A stretch of DNA of 64,000 bases, taken from Exiguobacterium chiriqhucha RW-2 (GTDB lineage: Bacteria; Bacillota; Bacilli; Exiguobacteriales; Exiguobacteriaceae). Below are positions 1 to 9,481 of this stretch, piece after piece. Under the pieces are notes generated by a model, which was not told where the DNA came from, searched no databases, and worked only from the letters and a program-made list of their open reading frames with translations. The position numbers and the translations under genes were made by a program. Every line of letters starts with the position of its first letter. Position 1 is the stretch's first letter. The DNA lies in contig NZ_ATCL01000020.1 of NCBI RefSeq assembly GCF_000416965.1, forward strand, positions 372,001-436,000. The letters run 5' to 3'.

Positions 1-1
1 T

Positions 2-316
2 TACCTCGACGTGCGCCAAACATGCGCTTCCCCCCAAGAAACGGCATTATTCCTCAGTCAAAAAGGGAATCGAGTGACAACAGACCAAATTCGCTACGTC
101 ATGAAGCGTCTGAGGAAGCAAGGCGGCCTGCATAAGCCGTTGACGCCTCACTCGCTCCGTCATAGTTTTGCGACGGACCTGCTCGAGCGCGGGGCTGACC
201 TCCGTGCCGTCCAAGAGTTGCTCGGTCACGAGTCACTCTCGACGACGGGTCGTTACACTCACGTCTCGACGGAGCGCTTGCGAGCGGTCTATCAAGCCAC
301 ACATCCGAGAAAGTAG
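2..316 (+). CDS. xerC: Tyrosine recombinase XerC, C-terminal fragment (5' end outside window)
   Basis: The visible 104 residues are the C-terminal catalytic part of a tyrosine recombinase. The H-x-x-R box ([18 protein letters not shown]) is followed by [17 protein letters not shown], which carries the second His and the nucleophile Tyr. XerC/D-type enzymes resolve chromosome dimers at dif near the terminus. The reading frame is open from base 2, so the start and N-terminal DNA-binding domain lie upstream of the window. The assignment to xerC, rather than another integrase, rests on its position directly ahead of hslV-hslU-codY, the same order as codV-clpQ-clpY-codY in B. subtilis. The stop at 314-316 overlaps the hslV ribosome-binding site (aggagg, 315-320), so the genes are probably co-transcribed. 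Confidence 0.9.
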   Translation, partial: YLDVRQTCASPQETALFLSQKGNRVTTDQIRYVMKRLRKQGGLHKPLTPHSLRHSFATDLLERGADLRAVQELLGHESLSTTGRYTHVSTERLRAVYQATHPRK

Positions 317-327
317 GAGGTCATCAG

Positions 328-876
328 ATGTTTCACGCAACCACGATTTTCGCAGTCCGCCACAACGGGCATGGTGCCATGAGCGGGGATGGACAAGTCA
401 CGTTCGGAAACGCCGTCATCATGAAAAACAAGGCCAAAAAAGTACGACGTCTCTACGGCGGTAAAGTCGTCGCCGGGTTCGCCGGAAGCGTGGCCGACGC
501 ATTCACGCTCTTCGAGAAGTTTGAATCGAAGCTAGAGATGTACAACGGGAACTTGCCGCGTGCGGCCGTCGAGCTGGCCAAAGAGTGGCGCGGGGATAAG
601 ATGCTCCGTCAACTCGAAGCGCTCTTGATCGTCATGGACCGTGAGCACCTACTGCTCGTGTCTGGGAACGGCGAAGTGATCGAACCGGATGATGGCATTT
701 TAGCGATCGGTTCGGGCGGGAACTATGCGCTCGCTGCCGGGCGCGCCCTCGTACGCCATTCGCCTGAGAAATCAGCGGAAGACATAGCCCGCGCCGCTCT
801 CGAGATTGCCGGAGAGTTGTGCGTCTATACAAACGACCAAGTCATCGTAGAAACGATCGGAGGCGATTCTGAATGA
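328..876 (+). CDS. hslV: ATP-dependent protease proteolytic subunit HslV (ClpQ/CodW)
   Basis: Peptidase subunit of the two-component HslVU protease, a cytoplasmic double-hexamer proteasome-like chamber capped by HslU. At 182 residues it has family length. It contains [11 protein letters not shown], the [17 protein letters not shown] helix and [17 protein letters not shown]. The start is ATG 328, eight bases after aggagg; no other in-frame start lies between it and the xerC stop. The protein begins M-F-H-A-T-T, so the canonical catalytic Thr is residue 5 and a four-residue leader must be removed to expose it. The N-terminal Ser described for B. subtilis CodW has no counterpart. The stop overlaps the hslU start. 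Confidence 0.96.
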   Translation: MFHATTIFAVRHNGHGAMSGDGQVTFGNAVIMKNKAKKVRRLYGGKVVAGFAGSVADAFTLFEKFESKLEMYNGNLPRAAVELAKEWRGDKMLRQLEALLIVMDREHLLLVSGNGEVIEPDDGILAIGSGGNYALAAGRALVRHSPEKSAEDIARAALEIAGELCVYTNDQVIVETIGGDSE

Positions 877-2243
877 AACGTGAACTGACACCACGCCAAA
901 TCGTAGCGGAACTAGACCGCTTCGTCATCGGACAAAAGGATGCCAAGCGCGCCGTCGCGATCGCACTCCGCAACCGTTATCGTCGCCAAAAATTGAGTGC
1001 CGACCTGCGTGATGAAGTGACACCGAAGAACATCTTGATGATCGGCCCGACCGGTGTCGGGAAGACGGAAATCGCACGCCGCTTGGCCAAACTCGTCGGC
1101 GCGCCGTTCGTCAAAGTCGAGGCTACCAAATTCACTGAAGTCGGCTACGTCGGCCGCGATGTCGAATCGATGGTCCGTGACCTTGTCGAGGCGTCGGTCC
1201 GTCTCGTGAAGGAAGAGAAGAAAGAAGGCGTGAAAGAGCAAGCGGAAGTCGCTGCGACAGAACGCATCCTTGACGCTTTGCAAGGCAAGGCCAAAGTCGA
1301 ACCGACCGCATCGAACCCGTTCGAGGCGTTGTTCGGCGGCCAAGCCCAAAAGACCGAGGAGCCGGCGAACACGCAGTCGTCCGACCGCGCACAGTTGCGT
1401 CGCTTGCTCGAGCTCGGTGAACTCGAAGAACGATTAATCGAGGTCAATCTCGAAGAAAAGCAGACCGTCGACTTGTTCCAAGGACAAGGCATGGAAGGTT
1501 TATCGAACTTGCAGGACATGCTCGGTCAAATCGTGCCGAAGAAACGGAAGAAACGCAAGTTGCCGGTCCGCGAAGCACGTCCGCTCATCGTCGCCGAGGA
1601 AGCGGAGAGTTTGCTCGATATGAACGAAGTTCATGACGAGGCCGTGCGCCGTAGTGAGCAGATGGGTATCATCTTCGTCGATGAGATCGACAAGATTGCG
1701 ACGAAGTCGCAAGATCATGCCGGCGTCTCACGAGAGGGCGTCCAACGTGACATCTTGCCAATCGTCGAAGGATCGACCGTCGTCACGAAGTATGGACCGG
1801 TCAAGACGGACCACGTGCTCTTTATCGCCGCCGGAGCATTCCATATGGCGAAGCCGTCCGACTTGATTCCTGAGCTACAAGGACGTTTCCCGATTCGCGT
1901 TGAACTGAGCAGCCTGACCGAAGAGGACTTCGTCAAGATTTTGACGGAGCCGTCCCAGGCGCTCATCAAGCAGTACACGGCACTCCTCGAGTCGGAGGAG
2001 ATCAGCGTCGAGTTCACGCATCCAGCCATCGAAGAGATTGCGCGCATCGCGACGCACGTCAACCGAGAGACGGATGACATCGGGGCCCGCCGTCTGTATA
2101 CGATTATGGAGCGCGTCCTCGAGGACTTGTCGTTCGAGGCGGCCGACATGCCGCAAACGCATGTTCAAATCACACCGGCCTATGTGAAAGAGAAAGTCGG
2201 CTCGATTGCGGAAGATCGAGACCTTAGCCAATTTATACTATAA
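873..2243 (+). CDS. hslU: AAA+ ATPase subunit HslU (ClpY/CodX)
   Basis: Unfoldase that recognises substrates and threads them into the HslV chamber. The 456 residues show Walker A GPTGVGKT at about 58-65, the pore-loop segment [19 protein letters not shown] shortly after it, a variable charged I-domain at about 110-230, Walker B VDEIDK at about 268-273, and a C-terminal AAA+ lid with the sensor-2 region [11 protein letters not shown]. The ATG overlaps the hslV TGA by four bases (ATGA), so the two subunits are probably translationally coupled. The 37-base gap to codY carries only the codY ribosome-binding site, so codY is likely in the same transcript. Confidence 0.97.
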   Translation: MKRELTPRQIVAELDRFVIGQKDAKRAVAIALRNRYRRQKLSADLRDEVTPKNILMIGPTGVGKTEIARRLAKLVGAPFVKVEATKFTEVGYVGRDVESMVRDLVEASVRLVKEEKKEGVKEQAEVAATERILDALQGKAKVEPTASNPFEALFGGQAQKTEEPANTQSSDRAQLRRLLELGELEERLIEVNLEEKQTVDLFQGQGMEGLSNLQDMLGQIVPKKRKKRKLPVREARPLIVAEEAESLLDMNEVHDEAVRRSEQMGIIFVDEIDKIATKSQDHAGVSREGVQRDILPIVEGSTVVTKYGPVKTDHVLFIAAGAFHMAKPSDLIPELQGRFPIRVELSSLTEEDFVKILTEPSQALIKQYTALLESEEISVEFTHPAIEEIARIATHVNRETDDIGARRLYTIMERVLEDLSFEAADMPQTHVQITPAYVKEKVGSIAEDRDLSQFIL

Positions 2244-2280
2244 GATTCTGTATGCACATACAGGGAGGAAAATAAGAATT

Positions 2281-3060
2281 ATGAACTTACTAGACAAAAC
2301 ACGCCAATTGAACACGATGCTTCAACAAGAGGCAAGCGCGCACGTAGACTTTAAAGAAATGGCGGATAAGATGCGCGAAGTACTCGAAGCAAACACGTTC
2401 ATCGTCAGTCGTCGGGGCCGTTTGCTCGGCTTTGCCATTAAACAACAAATCGAGAACGAACGCATGAAGGCGTTCTTGGTCGACCGTCAATTCCCGGAGC
2501 CATACGCCTCAAACTTGTTCAACGTCAAAGAGACGACGGAAAATATCGGCATCGACAGTGAGTATACGGCGTTCCCGGTCGAGAACCGTGAGTTGTTCCT
2601 CGACTCGATGACGACGATTGTTCCAATCATCGGTGGCGGCGAGCGTCTCGGTACACTCGTGCTCGGTCGGCTCAACAACGAGTTCACGGAAGATGACCTC
2701 GTCTTGGCCGAATATAGCGCGACCGTCGTAGGGATGGAGATTCTTCGTGAGAAAGCGGCCGAAGCGGAGGCGTCAGCCCGTAAAAAAGCGGTCGTCCAAA
2801 TGGCGATCAACTCGCTCTCGTATTCTGAGCTTGAAGCGATCGAGCACATCTTCGAAGAGCTTGGTGGCAACGAAGGTTTACTAGTTGCTTCCAAAATTGC
2901 CGACCGTGTGGGAATCACTCGTTCGGTCATCGTTAACGCACTCCGTAAATTGGAAAGTGCGGGTGTCATCGAGTCACGTTCTCTCGGTATGAAAGGAACG
3001 TATATTAAGATACTGAATGACAACTTCTTGTTCGAATTACAAAAGTTGAAATCGAATTGA
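2281..3060 (+). CDS. codY: GTP- and branched-chain-amino-acid-sensing global repressor CodY
   Basis: CodY represses stationary-phase, nutrient-scavenging and often motility genes when GTP and Ile/Leu/Val are plentiful. The 259-residue product starts at ATG 2281 ([11 protein letters not shown]) after gggagg; a longer frame from 2206 overlaps hslU and lacks a good ribosome-binding site. The N-terminal GAF ligand-binding domain (about 1-155) is joined to a C-terminal winged helix-turn-helix. The recognition region [20 protein letters not shown] (about 204-223) appears essentially identical to B. subtilis CodY as I recall it. A strong terminator follows 60 bases downstream. The flagellar operon begins next, the arrangement in which B. 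subtilis CodY represses the fla/che promoter. Confidence 0.97.
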   Translation: MNLLDKTRQLNTMLQQEASAHVDFKEMADKMREVLEANTFIVSRRGRLLGFAIKQQIENERMKAFLVDRQFPEPYASNLFNVKETTENIGIDSEYTAFPVENRELFLDSMTTIVPIIGGGERLGTLVLGRLNNEFTEDDLVLAEYSATVVGMEILREKAAEAEASARKKAVVQMAINSLSYSELEAIEHIFEELGGNEGLLVASKIADRVGITRSVIVNALRKLESAGVIESRSLGMKGTYIKILNDNFLFELQKLKSN

Positions 3061-3121
3061 AATAAACTAGATTCAACTGACGAATACTAGAAAGTCTATC
3101 GAATTAGGACTTTAGACTTAC

Positions 3122-3157
3122 AAAGTCGCTCCCGACGTAATGGGAGCGACTTTTTTT
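3122..3157 (+). terminator. Rho-independent terminator after codY
   Basis: A perfect 12-bp stem (3122-3133 with 3142-3153) closes an 8-base loop. The run of T continues to 3157. It ends the xerC-hslVU-codY transcript and separates it from the flagellar operon. Confidence 0.93.
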
Positions 3158-3171
3158 AGTGCAAAAGTAAT

Positions 3172-3186
3172 TATTTTCAGAATTCG
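3172..3186. promoter_or_regulatory. Possible CodY box upstream of flgB
   Basis: The sequence tattttcagaattcg matches the published CodY consensus AATTTTCWGAAAATT at 10 of 15 positions, including an unbroken run of ten in the left half and centre. It lies in the 273-bp AT-rich gap between the codY terminator and flgB. CodY directly represses the fla/che promoter in B. subtilis, which makes the location plausible. The right half is poor, so this is weak evidence. I could not identify a convincing sigma-A -35/-10 pair in this gap. Confidence 0.3.
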
Positions 3187-3333
3187 TCGTAAATTCGACA
3201 AAAACAGAAGACAGCATTTACCTGTTTTAATAAAAATATCTTTCAACACTGTTACAGATTTGTTTCAATGAAATAGTGGATTTTCCAAATAAGGTATATA
3301 CATGCATTCTTTTAGTGAAAGCGAGTGAAACGC

Positions 3334-3702
3334 ATGAACTGGATCGGTAGCGACTATCAATTAATGAAGCAAGCAATCAATCATTCGGTCGTAAATCAAA
3401 AAGTCATCAGCCATAACCTATCGAATATCGATACCCCGAACTTCCGGGCGAAGCAGGCCGTGTTTGAACAGACGCTGAACAACGAGATGCGTCTCAAGCT
3501 GGCAGGCGGTCGTCCGAGTGAGCGCTCGGCGACGACGATCACGGACCGGGCCGGAGGCGCGATGCGAAGTGACGGCAATAACGTTGATCTCGATTACGAG
3601 ATGAGCGAGTTGGCACGGAACCAGCTTCAATACGAAGCGATGATGGAACAGTTGAACCGCCGGCTCGGCGGACTCAAAACCGTCATTAGAGGAGGACGTT
3701 GA
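3334..3702 (+). CDS. flgB: Flagellar basal-body rod protein FlgB
   Basis: Proximal rod subunit, exported through the flagellar type III apparatus. It is the first gene of the fla/che operon. It is 122 residues from ATG 3334; an in-frame GTG at 3325 would add three residues, and neither start has a strong ribosome-binding site. The rod-family signature is clear: VVNQKVISHNLSNIDTPNFR near residues 20-39, followed by the C-terminal YEMSELARNQLQYEAMMEQL region that forms the amphipathic rod helix. The next gene, flgC, starts two bases after the stop. Confidence 0.93.
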   Translation: MNWIGSDYQLMKQAINHSVVNQKVISHNLSNIDTPNFRAKQAVFEQTLNNEMRLKLAGGRPSERSATTITDRAGGAMRSDGNNVDLDYEMSELARNQLQYEAMMEQLNRRLGGLKTVIRGGR

Positions 3703-3704
3703 CG

Positions 3705-4133
3705 ATGGGCATGTTTGATAGTTTTCATATCTCGGCGACGGCACTGACGTCGCAGCGGTTACGGATGGACACGGTGTCCGCGAACATCGCGAACGCCCAG
3801 ACGACACGCGGCAAGTTAGTCGACGGGGAGTGGCAACCGTACACGCGAAAGATGACCGTGATGCAGGAAGCACCGTTTCGCCAACAGCTGTCCGCTGTCA
3901 GCGGCGGGGTCGAAGTCTCACAGATTGTGGAAGATGAGAGCCCGTACAAGCTCGTCTATGACCCGAGCCATCCTGATTCGGATGACCGGGGCTATGTCCA
4001 GATGCCAAACGTCGACTTGTTGAAAGAAATGGTCGATTTGATGGGAGCGACACGGTCGTACGAGGCGAACATCGCCGCGATGAACGCCACGAAGGCGATG
4101 CTCGTCAAAGCGATGGAAATTGGTAAAGGATAA
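3705..4133 (+). CDS. flgC: Flagellar basal-body rod protein FlgC
   Basis: Second proximal rod component (142 residues). The start is ATG 3705, nine bases after ggagg at 3691-3695; the TTG at 3699 sits too close to that site. The N-terminal FHISATALTSQRLRMDTVSA leads into the rod motif (NIANAQTT), and the C-terminal LLKEMVDLMGATRSYEANIA helix is typical of the family. It lies between flgB and fliE, the conserved order of the three rod and MS-ring junction genes. Confidence 0.95.
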   Translation: MGMFDSFHISATALTSQRLRMDTVSANIANAQTTRGKLVDGEWQPYTRKMTVMQEAPFRQQLSAVSGGVEVSQIVEDESPYKLVYDPSHPDSDDRGYVQMPNVDLLKEMVDLMGATRSYEANIAAMNATKAMLVKAMEIGKG

Positions 4134-4146
4134 GGAGTGATCGAGG

Positions 4147-4431
4147 ATGCAGATTAACCCCATTCAATTGATTGGCACACAACCCACAGTCGCGCCGGCT
4201 GTGAAAGAGACGCCATCCCAGTTCGGAACGTATTTGAACGAGGCGATGCGCTCATTAAATGACGTCCAACAAGCGACGAGCTCGGCCCGAGCCGATCTCG
4301 CCGTCGGCAAAGCCGATTTACATCAAGTCATGATTCAAAGCGAAGAGTCATCGATTGCGATGCAGCTCGCCATAGAGGTGCGGAACAAAGCGGTCGAGGC
4401 CTATCAAGAAATGATGCGAATGCAAGTTTAA
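4147..4431 (+). CDS. fliE: Flagellar hook-basal body protein FliE
   Basis: Small (94-residue) adaptor between the FliF MS ring and the rod, and the first protein exported by the flagellar secretion system. The C-terminal stretch DLHQVMIQSEESSIAMQLAI and following VRNKAVEAYQEMMRMQV is characteristic. The start ATG 4147 follows ggagtg by a suitable distance. It fits between flgC and fliF as in all Bacillota fla/che operons. Confidence 0.94.
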   Translation: MQINPIQLIGTQPTVAPAVKETPSQFGTYLNEAMRSLNDVQQATSSARADLAVGKADLHQVMIQSEESSIAMQLAIEVRNKAVEAYQEMMRMQV

Positions 4432-4452
4432 AGTAGAGGATGACGAGTAGCG

Positions 4453-6021
4453 ATGAATGAAAAGTTAAAAGAACGATTCGGTTCACTGACCGGTTCGCTT
4501 CAAACGATGAAAACGAACCGAAAAATCATTTGGGGTCTCGTCATCGTCGGCGTGATTCTTGTCGCGGTGCTCTTGACCGTCTGGCTGTCGCGCCCGAACA
4601 TGGCCCCGCTCTATACGAACCTGTCCGCTCAAGAAGCGGGCGAGGTGACGGAACAGTTGACGGCCGACGGAGTAAAGGCTGAGATTAAAGCGACTTCGAA
4701 CGGTGTCAGTGTATACGTACCGAGTGAGCAAGTCGACCAACTGAAAGTCAGTCTGGCGGCAGCAGGCATCCCGAAGTCGGGTGCGATCGATTATAGCTTC
4801 TTTAGCGAGAACGCTGGCTTCGGAACGACGGACCGTGAGATGGCCGTCATCGAGCGGAGCGCGATGCAGACCGAGCTCGAACGGTTGATCACGCAAATCG
4901 AAGGGATCAACCAGGCGAAAGTCATCATCTCGATTCCAGAAAAATCGGTCTTCTTGGCCGAAGATCAAGGTGAACCGACGGCCTCCATCGTCTTAAATTT
5001 AGGAGCTGGTACGAATCTCGAGCCGGCGACGGTGAAAGGGCTCTATCATTTAATCAGTAAGAGCGTACCGAACTTGAAACCTGAAAACATATCGGTCATG
5101 GACCAATATTTCACGTATTACGATTTAGACCAGACGACGACGGCCGGTGGATCATCGACCGACCCGCTCGTCTTGAAACGCCAAGTCGAAAAAGATGTCC
5201 GTCAACAGATTCAACAAATGTTGTCGGTGTTGCTCGGCGAACGAAGCGTGCTCGTCTCGGTCACGGCCGATATCGACACGACGCAAGCGGCTGAAGAGCA
5301 AAACCTCGTGACACCTGTCAATGAGGACAGCATGGAAGGCATCGTCACTTCGGCCGAGCGGATTGCTGAAGCGTATACAGGCGGAACCGGCGCAGCAACT
5401 GCTGCCGGGACGGCCGAGAACGATACGGTCAATTTCCCGGCCGCCACGGGCACCGGGGAAGAAGAGAGCGAAAAGAATCATGAAATCATCAATTATGAAG
5501 TCAACCGAATCACGAAACAGATTCAGAACGCACCGTACTCGATTCGTGACCTCGGCGTCCAATTGATCGTCGAACCACCGAACGGGGCGACGACAATCGA
5601 CCCTCAACTCGAGGGTGACCTCGAGACGATGATGTACTCGATTATCCGGACGTCACTCGCCAAGACCGGAGAGGCACTCACTGAGGCGGAACTTGAACAG
5701 AAAGTCGTTGTCGTCTCACGTCCGTTCGCAGAAACGGAAGAAGCGGCCGTGGTCGAACAACCGACCCAATGGTGGATGTATGCCGCCGCAGCCGGTGCCG
5801 TCGTCTTGCTCGCGCTCTTGTTCTTCGCGATGCGCAAGCGCAACCGCGAACCAGTCGCCGAGTCGAACGAGTGGGAAGTCCCATATGAAGACGAAGTGCC
5901 GGACCTCGACCTCGAAGAACGGGGCGAAGGGGCCGTCAAGAAGAAACAGTTGGAGAAATTGGCAGAGAGCAACCCTGAAGAGTTCGCCAAACTTCTCCGT
6001 ACATGGATGTCTGAGGAGTGA
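4453..6021 (+). CDS. fliF: Flagellar MS-ring protein FliF
   Basis: Inner-membrane MS-ring protein on which the basal body is built. The 522 residues have two membrane segments, at about 25-45 and 441-461. Between them are the ring-building motifs of the YscJ/FliF family, beginning with MAPLYTNLSAQEAGEVTEQL, and a low-complexity Thr/Ala/Gly/Glu loop at about 310-340. The cytoplasmic tail ends in KLAESNPEEFAKLLRTWMSE, the FliG-binding segment. The stop overlaps the start region of fliG, indicating translational coupling. Confidence 0.96.
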   Translation: MNEKLKERFGSLTGSLQTMKTNRKIIWGLVIVGVILVAVLLTVWLSRPNMAPLYTNLSAQEAGEVTEQLTADGVKAEIKATSNGVSVYVPSEQVDQLKVSLAAAGIPKSGAIDYSFFSENAGFGTTDREMAVIERSAMQTELERLITQIEGINQAKVIISIPEKSVFLAEDQGEPTASIVLNLGAGTNLEPATVKGLYHLISKSVPNLKPENISVMDQYFTYYDLDQTTTAGGSSTDPLVLKRQVEKDVRQQIQQMLSVLLGERSVLVSVTADIDTTQAAEEQNLVTPVNEDSMEGIVTSAERIAEAYTGGTGAATAAGTAENDTVNFPAATGTGEEESEKNHEIINYEVNRITKQIQNAPYSIRDLGVQLIVEPPNGATTIDPQLEGDLETMMYSIIRTSLAKTGEALTEAELEQKVVVVSRPFAETEEAAVVEQPTQWWMYAAAAGAVVLLALLFFAMRKRNREPVAESNEWEVPYEDEVPDLDLEERGEGAVKKKQLEKLAESNPEEFAKLLRTWMSEE

Positions 6022-6026
6022 GTACT

Positions 6027-7034
6027 GTGAATTACGCCAAACAACCGAACCGAGAAAAAGCGGCCATGCTCATGATCTCGCTTGGACCTGAAGTGGCAGC
6101 GAGCGTCTACAAGCATCTGTCCGAAGAAGAGATGGAGCAATTGACGCTACAAATTTCGGCGTTGAAAAAAGTATCATCCGAACAAAAAGAAGCCATCATG
6201 GGTGAGTTCCACGAGCTCGCCATGGCGCAGAGCTATATCACGCAAGGGGGCATCGGATTCGCGAAAACGGTGCTCGAGAAAGCGGTCGGAGAAGAGAAAG
6301 CGATGGCTCTCATCCATCGGCTCACCTCGACGCTTCAAGTCCGACCGTTCGAGTTCGCCCGCAAGGCCGACCCGAAACAGCTGTTGAACTTTATCCAAAA
6401 CGAGCATCCGCAAACGATCGCCTTGATTTTGGCGCATCTCGAACCGGTCAAGTCAGGACAAATTTTGTCTGAGCTCCCGCCTGAGATTCAGTCGGAAGTA
6501 GCCAAGCGGATCGCGACGATGGACCGACTCAACCCGGACGTGATTCATGAGATTGAACAGATTCTCGAGAAGAACTTGTCCCAAACGGATATGCAAGATT
6601 ATGCCCAGTCTGGTGGCATCGAGGCGGTCGTCGAAGTGCTCAACGGCGTCGACCGTACGACCGAGCGCACGATTCTCGATGCGCTTGAAATCGAAGACCC
6701 GGAATTGGCCGAAGAAATCAAAAAACGGATGTTCGTCTTCGAGGATATCGTTACACTCGATTCGCGGGCGATTCAGCGGATTATCCGCGAAGTGGCGAAC
6801 GACGATCTCTTGCTCGCCCTCAAAGTCTCGTCCGACGAAGTCAAACAGATCATCTTCAAAAACATGTCGCAACGAATGGTCGAAACGTTCAAAGAAGACA
6901 TGGAATTCATGGGGCCTGTCCGGTTGCGTGACGTCGAAGAGGCACAAAGCCGTATCGTCGGCATCATCCGTCGCCTAGAAGACGTCGGAGAAATCGTGAT
7001 TAGCCGCGGTGGAGGAGATGACATCGTTGTCTAA
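6027..7034 (+). CDS. fliG: Flagellar motor switch protein FliG
   Basis: Rotor switch subunit that binds FliF and contacts the stator, generating torque. It is 335 residues from GTG 6027, nine bases after gaggag; an earlier in-frame GTG at 6018 overlaps the ribosome-binding site. It shows the N-terminal FliF-binding helices (KAAMLMISLGPEVAASVYKH), the EHPQTIALILAHL motif of the middle domain at about 126, and the charged C-terminal torque helix around RAIQRIIREVANDDLLLALK. The 3' end overlaps fliH by eight bases. Confidence 0.95.
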   Translation: MNYAKQPNREKAAMLMISLGPEVAASVYKHLSEEEMEQLTLQISALKKVSSEQKEAIMGEFHELAMAQSYITQGGIGFAKTVLEKAVGEEKAMALIHRLTSTLQVRPFEFARKADPKQLLNFIQNEHPQTIALILAHLEPVKSGQILSELPPEIQSEVAKRIATMDRLNPDVIHEIEQILEKNLSQTDMQDYAQSGGIEAVVEVLNGVDRTTERTILDALEIEDPELAEEIKKRMFVFEDIVTLDSRAIQRIIREVANDDLLLALKVSSDEVKQIIFKNMSQRMVETFKEDMEFMGPVRLRDVEEAQSRIVGIIRRLEDVGEIVISRGGGDDIVV

Positions 7035-7740
7035 CGTAATCAAACGCCATTATGCCACACCACTTGAGCCGCAACGGATTGATTCAAAGCCGTTCCTCGA
7101 GCCGGTGAGTATGCTACACCACGATGAAGAGCGGGAGCGGTTGGCTCAAACGCGTGCGCAGCTAGACGAGCAAGCAGCCACACTCGAAGCGCGCCGCACG
7201 GCGATGGAACAAGAACTCGCCGACTTACGGAAAGAAGTGCTCGTGTCGGCTAGACAAGAAGGCTACGACGCAGGCTTTGAGCAAGGAAGACGGGACGGCA
7301 AGGCCGAGTATGAGGAATTGACGACCCGCTTAAACACGGTCAGCGTCGAACTCGAGCAGTTGTTTGACACGAAATGGCGGGACGCCGAGCAACAGCTCGT
7401 CGCCCTCGCCGTCGAGGTCAGCGCTCGCGTGACGACAGAACTCGTCCGAAACGATGAGGCGTTGTTCGCCGATCGTGTCCGTGAACAGTTGCTCCGTCAA
7501 CTCGATGCGGAATCATTGACGGTGTACGTCCATCCAACGCGACTCGCCTCGATTCAACGCTTTGAAGCGGACTGGGTCATCCCAGACGGCCCGGGCATCA
7601 AATACCGGGCGGATGCAGGCTTGGATGAGACGAGCGTAAGGATTGAGACCCCGCATCACGGGGATGAGCTCGATTTGAGCTATAGCTTTGATCGCGTACG
7701 TTCCAAAATCGAGGAGGTCCTGGCCGATGGCGCTTATTGA
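7027..7740 (+). CDS. fliH: Flagellar assembly protein FliH
   Basis: Cytoplasmic regulator and stator of the FliI ATPase. The protein (237 residues from TTG 7027, which follows ggaggagat) starts MSNVIKRHYATPLEPQR. It then has a long Glu/Arg/Gln-rich coiled coil (about 30-95) containing GYDAGFEQGRRDGKAEYEEL, and a C-terminal FliH/V-ATPase-E-like domain with ALAVEVSARVTTELVRND. ATG 7018 is in frame but too close to the ribosome-binding site. It overlaps both fliG and fliI. Confidence 0.9.
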   Translation: MSNVIKRHYATPLEPQRIDSKPFLEPVSMLHHDEERERLAQTRAQLDEQAATLEARRTAMEQELADLRKEVLVSARQEGYDAGFEQGRRDGKAEYEELTTRLNTVSVELEQLFDTKWRDAEQQLVALAVEVSARVTTELVRNDEALFADRVREQLLRQLDAESLTVYVHPTRLASIQRFEADWVIPDGPGIKYRADAGLDETSVRIETPHHGDELDLSYSFDRVRSKIEEVLADGAY

Positions 7741-9046
7741 CCGCGTGCTCGAGTCGATTGTGTCCTCGCCCGATGACGAGTACGTCCGAAAAGTCGGACG
7801 CGTCTGTCGGGTCGTCGGTCTGATGATCGAGTCGAATGGACCGAGTGCTTTTATCGGAGAACGTTGTTTGATCGAGCTACCATCCGGTCAACACGTCGAA
7901 GCCGAAGTTGTCGGATTCAATGAGGCACGCGTCCTCCTCATGCCTTACGGCGAAACGACCCAAATCGCACCGGGATGTATGGTCAAAGGGACAGGCCGTA
8001 TGCTTCAAGTGCCGGTCGGCGACGAGTTGATTGGCCAAGTGCTCGACGGTCTCGGCCGTCCTTTGTCCGGTGAGGGTGCAATGCCTGGCGCACGTTACGA
8101 CGTGCTTCGTAAGCCGCCGAACCCGCTTGAGCGGCCCCGCATTTTAGACGTCCTCTCGACAGGCGTTCGCGTCATCGACGGTCTCTTGACGGTCGGGAAA
8201 GGACAGCGGGTCGGATTGTTCGCAGGTTCCGGCGTCGGGAAGTCGACATTGCTCGGCATGATCGCCAAACGATCATCGGCCGACATCAACGTCATCGCCT
8301 TAATCGGAGAGCGTGGCCGAGAAGTGAAAGAGTTCATCGAGAAAGAACTCGGACCAGAAGGGATGGCCCGCTCGGTCGTCATCGTGGCGACGAGCGACCA
8401 ACCTCCGCTCGTGCGGTTGAAAGGAGCTTATACGGCGACAGCCATCGCCGAATACTTCCGCGACCAAGGCAAAGAAGTCGTCCTCATGATGGATTCGGTG
8501 ACCCGGTTCGCCATGGCGCAACGGGAAATCGGACTCGCCACAGGGGAACCACCGACGTCTAAAGGGTATACGCCTTCCGTCTTCGCGATGTTGCCGCAAC
8601 TGTTAGAACGAAGCGGGACCGCCGTGACAGGATCGATTACGGCGTTCTATACCGTCCTCGTCGACGGGGACGATATGAACGAGCCGATTGCGGATGCGGT
8701 GCGCGGGATTTTAGACGGACACTTCGTCATGGACCGCTCGCTCGCGAACCGTGGGCAGTTCCCGGCGATACACGTCTTGAAGTCGATCAGCCGCGTCATG
8801 AACCAAATTGCCACGCCGATGCATCGGGAGGTCGCGCAGACGTTCCGGGGGTGGCTGGCCACGTATTTGGATGCCGAAGACTTAATCAATATAGGTGCTT
8901 ATAAAAAAGGGACGAACCCGGCCATCGATACCGCCATCGAGCAGTATCCGAACTTGTTGACGTTTTTAAAGCAATCCATCGAAGAAGAGGCCCCGCTCGA
9001 GGAATCGTTAGAGCGCCTGGCCCAAATCGTGCGAGGTGAACGATGA
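7727..9046 (+). CDS. fliI: Flagellum-specific ATPase FliI
   Basis: Hexameric F1-beta-like ATPase that energises substrate unfolding for the flagellar export apparatus. At 439 residues it has normal length. Walker A GSGVGKST lies at about 166-173, followed by ALIGERGREVKEFIEKELG, Walker B VVLMMDSVTRFAMAQREIG and the signature PPTSKGYTPSVFAMLPQLLE. The start ATG 7727 follows gaggagg and lies inside the 3' end of fliH. A longer frame from 7688 has no ribosome-binding site. The stop overlaps fliJ (ATGA). Confidence 0.96.
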   Translation: MALIDRVLESIVSSPDDEYVRKVGRVCRVVGLMIESNGPSAFIGERCLIELPSGQHVEAEVVGFNEARVLLMPYGETTQIAPGCMVKGTGRMLQVPVGDELIGQVLDGLGRPLSGEGAMPGARYDVLRKPPNPLERPRILDVLSTGVRVIDGLLTVGKGQRVGLFAGSGVGKSTLLGMIAKRSSADINVIALIGERGREVKEFIEKELGPEGMARSVVIVATSDQPPLVRLKGAYTATAIAEYFRDQGKEVVLMMDSVTRFAMAQREIGLATGEPPTSKGYTPSVFAMLPQLLERSGTAVTGSITAFYTVLVDGDDMNEPIADAVRGILDGHFVMDRSLANRGQFPAIHVLKSISRVMNQIATPMHREVAQTFRGWLATYLDAEDLINIGAYKKGTNPAIDTAIEQYPNLLTFLKQSIEEEAPLEESLERLAQIVRGER

Positions 9047-9477
9047 ACAGATTATTGTTAGAGCGCATCATGCCGATCGCAGAACACGAGAAAGAAGAGT
9101 CGGCGACGGAGATGAGACAACATAAAGCGCGGTTCGAGACAGAGATGGAGACGCTGTATCGGCTCGTGTTGACGTACGAGTCGCTCATGAAGAGTCAAGA
9201 CGAACAAGCTGGCGTCATTGATTTGCTCATGTCGCAATACCGTGAACAGACACGCGAACGGTTGAAACGCCAAATCGAGACACAACAACTCGTCGTCCAG
9301 CAGGCGCGTAACCGCTACCATTTGTCGCAGGAACGTCTGCTCGGAAAAGTCGTCGAGGAAAAGAAATATGTAACGTTGCATGAAAAAGTCAGTCAAGATG
9401 AAGTGGCCGCGACAAAGCTCATCGAACAGCATTTCATCGATGAGTTGGCAGTGATTCATCACGGGAAAGGGAAGTAA
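9043..9477 (+). CDS. fliJ: Flagellar export protein FliJ
   Basis: Small (144 residues), almost wholly coiled-coil protein rich in Glu, Gln, Arg and Lys, as expected for the F1-gamma-like FliJ that sits in the FliI ring and links it to FlhA. Sequence conservation in this family is weak, so the call depends mainly on length, coiled-coil composition and position. Its ATG overlaps the fliI TGA and it is followed at once by the ylxF/motE-like gene. Confidence 0.88.
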   Translation: MNRLLLERIMPIAEHEKEESATEMRQHKARFETEMETLYRLVLTYESLMKSQDEQAGVIDLLMSQYREQTRERLKRQIETQQLVVQQARNRYHLSQERLLGKVVEEKKYVTLHEKVSQDEVAATKLIEQHFIDELAVIHHGKGK

Positions 9478-9481
9478 ACCG

